Source: Piliocolobus tephrosceles
Lineage: Eukaryota > Chordata > Mammalia > Primates > Cercopithecidae
Length of the DNA: 64,000 nt
Direction of reading: 5' to 3'
Assembly (NCBI RefSeq): GCF_002776525.5
Contig: NC_045434.1
Coordinates: forward strand, 115,922,150 to 115,986,149
Within the stretch, counting starts at the first letter, position 1; every line of letters begins with the position of its first letter. Under the pieces are notes generated by a model. The model was not told the DNA's origin. It saw nothing but the letters and a program-made list of their open reading frames with translations, and searched no databases. Both the position numbers and the translations under genes were made by a program. Below are positions 10,802-22,250 of this stretch, piece after piece.

Positions 10802-12767
10802 CTGCTAATATTTTTTCATTGAATCTTAGCAAATAGGAACAGGTGGCTGTAATGATAGTAAAAAAAATATCATATTAAAGCATTATCTAAACACAAAATC
10901 AAAGTCATGCAAACACAGGATAATGAGAATTATATAAAATAAATATCCTAGTCTGTGTTTCTTAATGTGTAGTTTGTGGATTGCAACTGAAAAGCATCTA
11001 AATAGGTTTCATTTTGATTTATAGACATAAAAGATAATTTTCCTGTTGTTTTAAAGGTGATATATCATCCAGTGTGACCTCATTTGTGTTACTTGTGACA
11101 GTTAAAAATTTAAACTGTTTTAATTTTGTAAAATTGTAATAAGAGAGCAGTGTTGTAAAATATGCCATATTTGTAGTATGATTGTTATGAGGGAGGATCT
11201 ATGCCAAAGCTAATTTGTGAAGCAGGAAGGGGGAGCAGTTGAATTGGCCTAACTTACATACCAAGAGTGACTAGACAAGTCTTCTTTTTATTTTTCCCTA
11301 TACGTCTCTCACCTGTTCAACACTGAACAGACTTGGAGTCTAAGATGTTAATGGTAGACAGATTGCAGGTATCCTGGTTTATAGTTTCATTCAACTCTTT
11401 CTAACTGGAACCCTCGGATTGGGTCTCTCACAAACCATATCCTGTACAACACTGCTCTGATAGATAAATAAGTAGAAAAGAATGAAAACAATAAAGGCAG
11501 ACTGGGTTTTTAGGAGACAAGTTGAGAGAATACGACATCCACATAGCCTGAAGATCATTACCATGATGAAGACTGTGAAGAGGTGATAATGCTTCTTGTT
11601 CTTCCTGGCAGACAGATTTAGACAGGTCCTAAAGGCCAGAAGGTAGATTTAAAATTAAATGGCAAACAGTTACAACCAGTACAAAAGCAGTGTTTACTAC
11701 AGCTCTCTCCATAGAGTGTTGATAAGAAATGTACCTGTAACCTGATTCTCCGAAAAGTACTGAACTGGGGAGAGAAATTCAGAATAAGCAGGTAGGTAAG
11801 TTTAATGAAGAAGGAGCTCTGAAACTCGAGGAAGGAGCAGCCAAGCAAACCAGCACCCAGAGGGCGTTCTCAGGAAATCTAGGTCGGTTGTTAGGTAGAA
11901 TTTAGAATCAGAGGGCCGCTGGAAACAGGTTATGATATCATTGTTTCTAGCATAGATGACAGTTACACAAATACAGCCAAGTTTGTGCTCAAATTATTTT
12001 AAGGACGTGAACATTCTTTTTAAATCTCCCTTGCAGAGTTATTTTACTACAAGAAATGTTGTATTTCTGTGAAATTCACAGTATTTGCTGGTCTCTTTCC
12101 CAACTGTAGGTGTTAGGGGTGTTTCACATTAGCACCTCAGGCTCTAATAAAAAATCTGTGAGAACATCGACTATCAGAACACCAGTTTAAAGTGTATCTG
12201 TACCCTGTTTGTACACATGAATTAATTTAGAGAAACGGTTAACTACATGCCCTTCCTCAGTCATTTGCTGGTTACTAAGTAAATGGACAAGGTGGCAAGA
12301 ATGACATTGTGTTTGCATTTTTGAGTCTTTTTTCTAGGAATCAAGGGAAAATATGATTTAAGAGAGTCAGTTATTTTCATAGTCTTAATGAAAAATAATA
12401 TATTTTTTGTGTGTGTACTGGTAGGCAGCTATTATAATTACAGTCATTTATAATCTTTAATCTGTAAAGTAAGTCTAAGCAATTCTTTGAGTACATACTT
12501 CTTTTTTTTTTTTTTCCACTTATACTCTTCCAGGAATTCGAATAAGTCACCACCGGAAAGGTTCAGCTCCTGGTTATGGTCTTATGACCCTTAAATAAAC
12601 AGGCTTTTCCATCACATATGTAGTTAACATAAAGTAATGACCTAATTTCTTCCACAAACTAAATGTATGGATAAATTGTATCTTTTCTTTGCAATCCATT
12701 TTAGTTAGTGAATAAACTCTTTCTATTTGTCCTTTGTCCTATGTCTCCTGTATTAAGTAAGTCAATA
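10802..12767. other. unassigned DNA
   Basis: No gene or named repeat was recognised. Composition is ordinary AT-rich. Short T-runs occur at about 12502-12516. Open frames here (for example 11618-11848, minus) have no recognisable protein features. Confidence 0.4.
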
Positions 12768-13030
12768 TGGCATAGTAGTTCTGAGAAAGGACTCTGGAGC
12801 AGAAATGTTGGACTTCAAATCTTGGTTCCAGATCTTTCTTTCTAGCTATTTGATCCTGAGCGATTTAATTGTCTCCTTGCTTTAGTATTCTCATATAAAT
12901 TGGGAAGAACAACAGTACCTAGTGCATGTATTTTGCGAACATTAAATAAGTAAACACACACACACACTTAGAATAAATTCTGTCACATAGTGAGCACTTT
13001 ATTTTATACACAGGATTAGCTATCATTACT
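12768..13030 (+). mobile_element. MIR SINE
   Basis: The order of motifs matches a diverged MIR: ATGGCATAGTAGTTCTGAGAAAGGACTCTGGAG, then ACTTCAAATCTTGGTTCC, then TCCTTGCTTTAGTATTCTCAT, then AACAACAGTACCTAGT, then ACATAGTGAGCACTTTATT. A small (CA)n tract at about 12953-12967 interrupts the 3' part. MIR is an ancient tRNA-derived SINE mobilised by L2. Confidence 0.7.
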
Positions 13031-13059
13031 ACAGTCCTTATAATTTACTCTATTTTATC

Positions 13060-13740
13060 CATCCCATTATCACCTCAGTCAAACCTCTATCATCTTCCTT
13101 TTAGGTTATTCTAAGTTATTCCAACAGCCTCCTACCCAGCATTCTTCTCTATTCTTCATCCACTTCAAGTTCATACACAGTTGCCAGCTTGACCTTGCTA
13201 AAATGTTAAGCCAGTTATACCATTATATCATATATAAAATTTTGAGATAGTTATATCCAAAGATTAAAATTATTCAATTTTCTCCATCTTCCTTAGAAGG
13301 AAGTTACAATTATTTTTACATTTTCATCCCTCTGTGAGTTGGCAGCTTCCTGTCATTTTAGCCTCATCTATTTCTACTTGCCATCTTGAACTTTATGTTT
13401 TAGTTATATGGAATAATTCATATCTCCTTCAACACTCTAATATTTTTCTAAAAGAATGTATTTTTATATTATACTTATTCCGCCTTTTATACTGCTTTCG
13501 TTAACAGTAAAATTCAATTCATCCTTCAAAAATCAATCGTTCATAAAATGTTCTAAATCTGCCTAACCCCATCTATGTTATATGTATTCTGGACCCCCAA
13601 TATAAAAGTATTTTTACTTGTTTAAAGCATTTTTACATTTGGTTGAAGTGGTGTCCTTGTTTCTCAACTAATTTATAAGCTGTCTCGTAATTATTCTGTA
13701 TTTTATCTTAAATTCTTAGAATTTACCAGATAAAAAGTCA
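13060..13740 (+). mobile_element. L2 LINE fragment
   Basis: Phrases such as TTATTCCAACAGCCTCCTACC, GCCAGCTTGACCTTGCTAAAATGTTAAG and the later AATTTATAAGCTGTCTCGTAATTATTCTG correspond in order to the 3' part of L2 (sense orientation), with heavy divergence. It contains no coding potential. Confidence 0.5.
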
Positions 13741-14079
13741 TTGACAAATGTTTGTTGTAATGATAAATAATGCAATTACTTTAAATATGTACTCTCTTAG
13801 AACTTCATACATGTAGAGTATGAGCCAAAGCCATTGGTAAAGATTTTTTACTTTGTAAATTAGAAAGTACTCTTTAACCTTAAGGAAGAACAGAATTTAG
13901 ACTCCGGGGTAGGGGTTTAAGAAGAATACTTGAAGAAGACACGAAGGTGTTATACACTACCCAACTCTCTCTGTGTGCTTAAAAATATTAAAAAATAGAA
14001 AAGAAAGAAAAACTACAAAAATTCAAAAGTACAGTTACAACCATATACTACTTGCCTACTTATTATTACATTTGCTTTT

Positions 14080-15425
14080 TTACTTATTTTTAAATTGGAA
14101 ATTTAAAAAGTTGGTTGTATGTATTTCTGGAGTACAAAGTGATATGAATACAATCTGAAATAATTAATTTAATTAACATATTTGTCACTTCAAATACCTA
14201 TCATTTTTTGTGATGACAGCATTTGAAATTTACCTAGTGATTTTGAAATATACAGTACATTGTTATTTGCAACATTCACCATGCTGTGCAATATAGCTCC
14301 AAGAAAAAAAATAAATAAACTGATTGCTCCCATCTAATTAAAGCTTTCTACCCTTCAACCATTATTTCCTCCATCACCCACTCCCAGCCCCCTAATTCCC
14401 ATCAGTCTCTGGTAAACCACCATTCTGCTCTCTGCTTCTGGGGTTTGATTATTTTAGATTCCACACACAACTGAGAACATGTTATTGTCTTTCTGTGCAT
14501 GCCTTATGTCACTTGGTGGATTGTTCTCCAATTCCATCCACGTTGTCACAAAGTGACAAAATTTATTTCTTTATAAAGGCTGAATAGTATTCCATTGTGT
14601 ACAAGCAGGCGCTCCATATCCATAGGTTCTGCTTCCTTGGATTCAAGAAAATGTGAATTGAATATATTTGGAATTAATTTTTAAATGGATGGTTATACTT
14701 GTACATGTATATACATGTACATGTATAGACTTTTTTCTAAACAATATAGTATAGCAACTATTTTAAAAGAATTTATGTGGCATTAGTTATTATAAGTAAT
14801 CTAGAGATTATTTAATGTATACTGAAGGATACACTTGGGTTATATGCAAATATAACACCATTTTACCTAAAGGATTTAAGCGTGTGTGGATTTTGGTATC
14901 TACGGATGTGCGGTAGTCCTCCTGGAATCAGTCTCCTAAAGATACCAAGGGACAACTGTGCATACCACAATATCTTGACATTCATCTTTTGATGCTCACT
15001 TTTAGGTTGATTTCATAACTTCACTATTGTGAATAGTATAGCAATGAAAATGGGAGTATAGATATCTCTTGACATACTGCTTTCAAATCTTTTGGGTAAA
15101 TATGTGGAAGTGGAATTGGTGGATAATAAGATAGTTTTGTTTTTAGTTCTTTTGAGGGACCTCCATACTGTTTTCCATAATATCTGTATGAATTTACATT
15201 CTCACCAATAGCATATAAGTGTTTCATTTTGTCCACATTCTTGTCACTCTTGTTATCTTTCATCTGTTTCATGATAGCCATTTTGAAAAGAGTATGGTTT
15301 TAATTTGCATTTTCCTAACAGTTGGTGAAGTTGAGCATCATTTAGTATATCTGTTGGCCATTTGCCTGTTTTCTTTTGAGGAGTGTGTCTGTTCAGGTGG
15401 ACTTGCCCATTTTTTAAATTACATT
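14080..15425 (-). mobile_element. old L1 (L1M-type) 3' half, antisense, split by a DNA transposon
   Basis: Antisense L1 3' UTR and ORF2 end are recognisable. Examples are CCAATTCCATCCACGTTGTCAC, GGCTGAATAGTATTCCATTGTGTA, then after an interruption TGTGAATAGTATAGCAATGAAAATGGGAGTATAGATATCTC, and CTCACCAATAGCATATAAGTG. Divergence is high, with many stops. The Tigger2/MER2-like element at 14602-14958 interrupts it at the ATTCCATTGTGTA position. Confidence 0.82.
14602..14958. mobile_element. Tigger2/MER2-like DNA element (TcMar-Tigger MITE)
   Basis: The right end, AAGGGACAACTG (to 14958), is the reverse of the CAGTTGTCCC terminal repeat. The left end, CAAGCAGGCGCTCCATATCC from 14602, is a decayed partner. 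Internal phrases such as TCTAGAGATTATTTAATGTATACTG, ATATGCAAATATAACACCATTTTA and TTTTGGTATCTACGGATG fit MER2. About 357 bp, near the expected length. It is non-coding and would have been moved in trans by a Tigger transposase. It sits inside the old L1, so it is younger than that insertion. Confidence 0.72.
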
Positions 15426-15427
15426 GT

Positions 15428-15866
15428 TTCATTTTAATTGATTTTTAAAATGTTTATTTTTTATAGATTTATGGGATACAAGTGCAGATTGTGTTACATA
15501 GGTATATGGCATAGTGGTGGAGTAGAAGCCTTTATTGTACCCATCACCCAAATAGTGTACATTGTTTCCAATAGGTAGTTTTACATCTTTCACCCCCCTC
15601 CCACCCTCCTACCTTTTGGAGTCTCTAATTTTCTACTCTGAATGTGCATAATATGTACTTATTGTTTACTTGCCACTTATAATTGAGAACATGTTTTAAC
15701 TTTCTGGATCTGAGTTATTTCACTTAAAACAGTGACCCCCCCCCCCACTCTGTCCATGATGCTGCAATATGATACGATTTTATTTTTCTTGTGGCTAGTT
15801 AGTATTCCATGGTGCATATATTCCACATTTTTTTATTTGATCATTCATTAATGCTTTGGTTGTACA
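15428..15866 (-). mobile_element. second old L1 3' end, antisense
   Basis: A separate L1 3' end begins here in antisense: AGATTTATGGGATACAAGTGCAG, TTACATAGGTATATGGCATAGTGGTGG, GTACCCATCACCCAAATAGTGTACATTG, then CCATGATGCTGCAATATGATACG and AGTATTCCATGGTGCATATATTCCAC. It repeats the same part of L1 seen at 14080-14600, so it is an independent insertion. A C-run (about 15736-15746) is likely to vary in length. Confidence 0.8.
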
Positions 15867-16104
15867 AATCTTAATTAAAAATGTTGTCCTTTAGGGTGTT
15901 GTTATGTATTTGTTGAGCGAAAGGGCCACATATATTGCTGTGCCTTTTAGAGATAAACTATTCCAGTTAGAGACAAACTATTCCACCATCACTCCTAGTG
16001 ACTCTCCTATGGAATGTGTCCTATTTATATTTATTACTATAGGAATACTGGATTATTGGTGTTAGATCCCAGCAGGTGAGCACTTCCACCAGTGTGTAGT
16101 GTAA
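15867..16104. other. unassigned spacer
   Basis: No gene or clear repeat was recognised. It contains a local imperfect duplication of AGAGATAAACTATTCCA / AGAGACAAACTATTCCA at about 15949-15985. Confidence 0.4.
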
Positions 16105-16466
16105 AGATTGCATTAAATCTGATAATACTACTCTGGTGAGGCCATTTTGGGATCTTCATGACAGTAGACTATAGACACAGAAATAAGTCACTATGCTGGC
16201 AAGTGTAATTGACTCTGATCATGTTGAGGAGTTAGGGGTGTTGCTACATAATGTGGTCAAAGTATAATAGGCCTAAAATCCACATATATGTTTTCTGATG
16301 TTACCATACCTGATGATAACAATGAACAGAAAACTGCAGAAGCCACAACCTGACAAGGAATATAAAGAGCAAAGAGCAAGGACTTGTGATACTCTGTAAT
16401 AAAAATCTGTGCCGTACCACTAAGCAAGTCACCTGGCCCAGGCGACATGTTTACAAGGAGTGATAA
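16105..16466 (+). mobile_element. ERVL-type internal fragment
   Basis: The phrases TTGACTCTGATCATGTTGAGGAGTTAG, GGTGTTGCTACATAATGTGG and ACAGAAAACTGCAGAAGCCACAACC resemble the 3' internal (late pol) region of ERVL/HERV-L-type endogenous retroviruses. No flanking LTR was recognised, and stops and frameshifts abolish coding. The family call is from memory of short motifs. Confidence 0.45.
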
Positions 16467-16501
16467 CATTTTAGAAAGAGGTTATCCCTCTTTCTAAAAT
16501 G
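16467..16501. repeat. perfect 15-bp inverted repeat (hairpin)
   Basis: CATTTTAGAAAGAGG and CCTCTTTCTAAAATG are perfect reverse complements separated by TTATC. The 15-bp stem with a 5-nt loop is error-free in a region of otherwise decayed repeats. There is no U-run typical of a Pol III terminator and no extended stem like a pri-miRNA. Confidence 0.95.
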
Positions 16502-16810
16502 GGAGAGATAATGAATTATCACCTTGAGACAAACTAAATCAGTGAACACTGTAGTTTATTTCACTAGCCTCCTTATTATTCATTTTTAAAGACAACAGGT
16601 GAACACCACTTTGGAGAGTGAGAGCCAGAGTAAACTTGAAGAAACAGTGGACAGATTTTTTTGGTGCAAAGGGTACATTATAGAAAGTTCTTTTGGTGCC
16701 ACATGTGACATTCCCTCAGGGCTGTTTTGATTTGTGTCAAAGTTCTGGTGGGCAGTATTTGAGCAAGTGGGCATGTCTAATCTCAAGTGCCTTCCAATGC
16801 TCTGTGCTTG
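16502..16810. other. unassigned DNA before the microsatellite
   Basis: No gene or named repeat was recognised between the hairpin and the tetranucleotide tract. Confidence 0.4.
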
Positions 16811-16858
16811 CTTTCTTCCTTCCTTCCTTCCTTCCTTCCTTCCTTCCTTCCTTCCTTC

Positions 16859-16917
<59 letters not shown>

Positions 16918-17035
16918 TCCTTCCTTCCTTCCTTCCTTCCTTCCTTCCTTCCTTCCTTCCTTCNNNNNNNNNNTTCCTTCCTTCCTTCCTTCCTTCCTTC
17001 CTTCCTTCCTTCCTTCCTTCCTTCCTTTTTTTTTT
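16811..17035. repeat. (TTCC)n/(TTTC)n tetranucleotide tract with 10-N assembly gap
   Basis: TTCC repeats (16816-16860), then pure TTTC repeats (to about 16919), then TTCC again, ten Ns at 16964-16973, more TTCC and a T-run to 17035. The N block has a round length and falls inside the repeat, so it is probably an unresolved assembly gap. Open frames across this tract on both strands (poly Phe-Leu-Pro-Ser or Lys-Glu-Gly-Arg) are artefacts of the repeat. Confidence 0.97.
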
Positions 17036-19149
17036 GGCCCTGTGCCCTTTCTGAAACCACAGAAGCTTGCTAAGCCTACCCACATGTGTGGCCTAAAAAT
17101 GCATAAAAATAAAGCCCTCTGGATCCACCTTCATGCAAAGAAGGATAGGAGTTAGCACATAAATGGGCCAGTCTTCATTTATAGTAAAAATTCTGAGCAC
17201 AGTTTATAGTTACTCAGAAGTCCTGAGCGGTTGCCCACAAAAATAACCAGTTATTTAATACATCTATTTTTTGGCTCTTTTATTCATTTCTCCAACACAT
17301 CTAACTCTCACTACTACTTCTTGGGATGACTTCCTAAATAAATCACCTACAAGCAATTCCTGGTTGCATGTTTTGCCTTTGCAGGGGCACAAAAGCAAGA
17401 TTGCAAACTAGAACACCTAGTAGTAGCTGCAATTGTTTCTGCTTAATATTCTTGAAATCGACTTAACTTTGCTAAGCCATATGCAAAACAATGAACACAA
17501 CAAGCATCATTCCACCTTCTTGGACTTTCTAAGGGAAGAAAGAACTTAATTTGTTTAGATGAAGTATGGCTTGAGTGGAATGTGCAAGGGAGAACATACC
17601 TTGGAATCAGGTAGAAGAAATGAATAGGGTATGATAATGCAAGGCCCAAAAGACCATTGATTATATATAAGCAAGTATTTGTATAATATGATATTCATTT
17701 TAAGAAAGGTACAAAGACATCATTTTATCTGGTTCAGAGATGATAGTTTGATGAAATAGGACAGTAGTGGATGTGAAAAAAATGCAATAAAGAAGTGTTG
17801 TTGATGTAGAAGTTTCAGGGCTTACAGATGAATTTGATGCATTAAATAATAGTAAACCAGATGAATTAAAGTTGTCTTCTAGATTTACTGTTTGACCAAA
17901 AATGTAGAAAATGTAAAATTGACAGAGATGGAAATTAGTGAAAGTGAGGTTTGGTGAGATTTTGAAATCAAGTATCTACTTTGTATATGTAAAATTTGAG
18001 ATATCTGGGAGACATCAATTGTGTATATTAATAAGTAAATATATTTATAAGAACAGAGCTAAGGAGAGAAGTCAACTTGGCCAGAATACTCTTAGAAGGA
18101 GATAGTTAATACTCACTTTAAGTTTGCATTGGTTTGAAATAAAGGAAATGGCAATAATCCTAAAACCATCAGTTCACATTCATCTAAAATTGATAGTTGC
18201 AGTCAGCAGAAACAATAAATTTAGAAAGGTGCTTTTTCAGTAACATGAAAGACAGAAAATAAAATGTTAACCACTTTTTAAACGTCAGACTCTAAACAGA
18301 TCTATCTAGATTATGTCTTTTCTAGGCAAGAGAGCAATGCTACTTAGGAATGCTAAGTAGGAATGATACAAAGCTGAGAAGAAATATGACAATTTTATTT
18401 AACTATGTGTTCCATTCAGTGCATGCAGTAAATCCTTATTTTAAAATAAAGCAATGTATAGTTATTAATATAAAATGAGTTTTTCCTAGTCTTTGCTAAG
18501 TAAATATTGGACAAATATTAAAAATATTACTAAGAAAAGGTGCCAAATTATTAACCTGTATCAGAATTCTTAAGTTTCTATTCATGCAGCTATGATCATA
18601 AACCAAATAAGCAAGTTGCCACTCAGAATTTCTATTCCATGATGAACCTAGAGAAAATGAATAGGACTGTGAGGTGGAGGAAAGTATCATCCAAGCAAAC
18701 CTTGTATTTTTTCCTGGGAATCAAAATTTATGGTTTTTTAAGTAGGAGGGAGTCTGTTCATATATCTACATCCGTTATTGTCAGTGCATTAAAGTCAGTT
18801 CTATTCTTGGGTGACTTTTCTCCACCATTATATTGGTATTTGCCATTTTGTGAGTCTTCACTAAGAAAGGGCATATGGACACAAAGATAGGAACAGAATT
18901 CCCAGTAAAAGTAAACCATTTGCAGTACATCTATTCTATCCATTAAAAAAGTATATATATTTGTACATGTTCTTCAGTCATGATCTACAAAAAACATGCA
19001 GGGTTTACCAAGGAAAAGCTATTTCTGATTTCTGAGTGTATCTACACTTTTCAGGTCATCAGCAAGGCATACAAATAGTGACAATCACAGTGAATCTGCT
19101 GATCGCCTTAAGGCAAAAGGAGCTATGTAACGTCAAGTTATCTAAATAC
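17036..19149. other. mostly unassigned; possible ancient repeat in the middle
   Basis: No gene was recognised. The block about 17750-18090 (for example AAATTTGAGATATCTGGGAGACATCAA and AGAACAGAGCTAAGGAGAGAAGTCAA) resembles a widespread ancient mammalian repeat, but I cannot name it. The remainder shows nothing specific. Confidence 0.35.
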
Positions 19150-20607
19150 ACAAAGAAAATTTTGCCAATTTTCCCTTATTTTTTATTTTAAAATATACAA
19201 TTATTATTGACTATAGTCACCCTGTTGTGCTATCAAACAGTAGGTCTTATTCATTCTTTCCAATTTTTATTTTGTACCGATTAGTCATCCTCACCTTTTC
19301 CCCAGCGTCCCACTATCCTTCCCAGGCTCTGGTAACCATCCTTCTACTCTTTCTGTCCATGAGATCCAACAAAAGGTGAAAATGTGATATTTACCTTTCT
19401 GTACCTGGCTTATTTCACTTGAGATAATGATTTCCATTTCCATCCATGCTGTTGCAAATGACTGGATATCATTATTTTTTTGGTTGAATAGTGCTCCATT
19501 TTGTATATATACCATATTTTCTTTATCCAGTAATCTCCTAATGAACACTTAGGTTGCTTTCAATTCTTAAACATTGTAAACAGTGCTGTAACAAACATAG
19601 CAGTTCAGAAATCTCTTGGATACACTGATTTTCTTTCTTTTGTGTATATACCCGGCAGTGGGATTGCTGGATCCTATGGTAGTTCAATTATTAGTTTATT
19701 GAGGAAGCCCCAAACTGCTCTCTATAGTGACTGTACTAATTTTCATTCCCACAAACAGTGTACAAGGGTTCCTTTGCTCCACATCCTCATCAGCATTTGT
19801 TATTGCCTGTCTTTTGGACATAAGTCATTTTAACTGGGGTGAGATGTGAGATGATATCTCATTGTTTCTATATGCATTTCTCTGATGATCAATGATATTG
19901 AGCACTTTTTTATATGTCTGTTTTCCATTTGTGTGTCTTCCTTTGAGGAATGTCTGTTCAAATCTTTTGCTCATTTCTTTGACCAGATTATTAGATTTTT
20001 TTTCTTATAGACTTGTTCGAGCTCCTTATATATTCTATATATTAATCCCTTGTCAGATGAGTAGTTCGCAAACGTTTTCTACCATTTCTGTGGGTTGTCT
20101 CTACACTTTATTGATTGTATCCTTTGCTGTGCAGAAGTTTTTTTAACCCAATTTGATTCCATTTGTCAACTTTTGCTTTAATTGCCTGTGTAGGTGGGGT
20201 ATTGCTCAAGAACTCTTTGCCCAGAACAATGTCTGGAGCATCTTCCCAAAATTTTCTTATAGTAGTTTCATAGTTGGAGGTCTTAGATTTAAGTCTTTAA
20301 CCTATTTTAATTTGATTTTTGTATATGGCAAGAGATAGTGGTCTAGTTTCATTCTTCTGCATATGGATATCTAGTTAACCAGTCCATTTATTGAGGAGTG
20401 TGTCTTTTTCTCAATGTATGCTCTTAGTGTCTTTGTCAAAAATAAGTTCACTGTATATCTGTGGATTTGTTTCTGGGTTCCCCTATTCCGTTGCTTGGTC
20501 TGTGTGTCTGTTTTTATGCCAGTACCTTTCTGTTTTGGTTACTATAATTGTGTAGTATAATTTGAAGTCAGGTATTGTGATTCCTGTAGTTTAGTTCTTT
20601 TGTTTTG

Positions 20608-20769
20608 TTTTTTTTTTTTTTTAACTTTTATTTTAAGTTCAGAGTTACATGTGCAGGATATGCAGGTTTGTTACATAAATAAATGTGTGCAATGGTGGTT
20701 TGCTGCACAGATCATCCCTTCATCTAAATATGAAGCCCAGTGTCCATTTGTTATTCTTCCTGATGTTCT
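20608..20769 (-). mobile_element. younger L1 3' fragment nested in the old L1
   Basis: A T-run followed by AACTTTTATTTTAAGTTCAGAG, TACATGTGCAGGATATGCAGGTTTGTTACATA and TGAAGCCCAGTGTCCATTTG is a primate L1 3' end in antisense. The host L1 ORF2 sequence resumes at about 20770 (TGCTTTGGTTAAAATAGC). GTTCTT occurs at both junctions, consistent with a target duplication. Confidence 0.8.
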
Positions 20770-21647
20770 TGCTTTGGTTAAAATAGCTTTGCACAATCTG
20801 GGTCTTTTGTGGTTCCATATAAATTTTAGGATTGCTTTTTCTACTTCTGTGAAGAATGTCCTTGGTATTTTGGTAAAATTTGCATTAAGTCCTAGATTGC
20901 CTTGTGTAATAAGGATGTTTTAAATTATTGATTATTCCAATCAATGAACTTGGAATATTTTCCATGTTTTGGTGTCCTGTTCAATTTATTTCATCAGTGT
21001 TTTGTAGTTTTTATTATAGAGATTTTTCACTTCTTTGATTAATCCATAGGACTTTAATTTTGTGTGTGGCTATTGTAAATGTGATTATTTTTAAATTTCT
21101 TTTTTACACTGCTTACTGTTGGCATATAGAAATGCTACTGATTTTTGTATATTGATTCTGTATCATGCAATTTTACTGAATTCATCAGTTCTAATAGTTT
21201 TCTTACGGAGTCCTTAGATTTTACCAAATATAAGATCATATCATCTGTAAACAGGGAAAATTTGACTTATTCTTTTCCAATTTGAATGTCTTTTATATAT
21301 TTTTTGTCAGATTCATCTAGCTAGGACTTCCAGTGGTATGTTGAATAACAGAGGTGACAGTGGGCATCTATGTTGTTTTCCATATCTTAAAGAAAAGGCT
21401 TTCAGTTTTTCTCTATTCAATATGATAGTAGCTGTGGGTCTGTCATATATGACTTTTATTACGCTGAGGTATGTTTCTTCCATCTCTAGTTTTTTGAGGG
21501 TTTGTAACATGAAAGTCATGCTGAATTTCATCAAATGTTTTTTCAGCATCGATTGAAATGACTGTACGGTTTTTATTCTTCATTCTATTAATATGAAACA
21601 TCACAATGATTGATTAACATATGCTGAACTCTCCTTGAAACCCACGG

Positions 21648-22006
21648 TGTATTAGTCCATTTTCACAATGCTATAAAAATGCTATCCGAGACTGGGTAAT
21701 TTATTTAAAAAGGAGGTTTAATTGACTTACAATTACACATGGCTTGGGAGACCTCAGGATGCTTGCAACAATGGCAGAAGGAGAAGCAGGCACATTCTTC
21801 ACAAGGTGACAGAAAAGATAGAGAAAAGCACAGGAAAACTAATATTTATAAAACCATCGAACCGCAAGATAATTCACTATCAAAAGAACAGCATGGGTGA
21901 AACAATTCCCCTAATCCTATCACCTCCTGTCAGGTCTCTCCTTCAAAATCTGGGGATAACAATTTAAGATGAAATTTGGAAGGGGGCAGAAAACCTAACC
22001 ATATTA
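21648..22006 (-). mobile_element. MST-type MaLR solo LTR nested in the old L1
   Basis: It begins TGTATTAGTCCATTTTCACA and ends CCTAACCATATTA, the reversed ends of a MaLR LTR. Between them are GAGACTGGGTAATTTAT, ACAATGGCAGAAGG, AACAGCATGGGTGAAAC and CAGGTCTCTCC in the expected antisense order. No internal region is present, so this is a solo LTR left by LTR-LTR recombination. L1 ORF2 sequence continues directly on both sides. Confidence 0.9.
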
Positions 22007-22250
22007 CCAGCATAAATTCTGCTTGGTCATGATGAATGATCTTTCTAATGCATTGTTGAATTTGGTTTGCCAGCTATTTTGTTGAGTATTTTTACATCAA
22101 TATTCGTCAGATATATTAGTGTGTAGTCTTCTCTTTTTTGAAGTGTCTTTGTCTGGTTTTGGTATCTGGGTAAAACTGTCCTCATAAAATGAGTTTAAAA
22201 GTATTTCATACTTCTGTATATATTTTTAATAGTTTAAATAGGATTGATAT

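Noticed and set aside
14700..14728. TACATGTATATACATGTACATGTA near-palindrome
   Set aside because: It lies within the MER2-like element, whose interior has similar palindromic TACATGT motifs, so no separate explanation is needed.
16586..17155. Several overlapping 100-165-aa frames on both strands across the TTCC/TTTC tract
   Set aside because: They are translations of a tetranucleotide repeat that lacks stops in any frame and include the N gap. Not genes.
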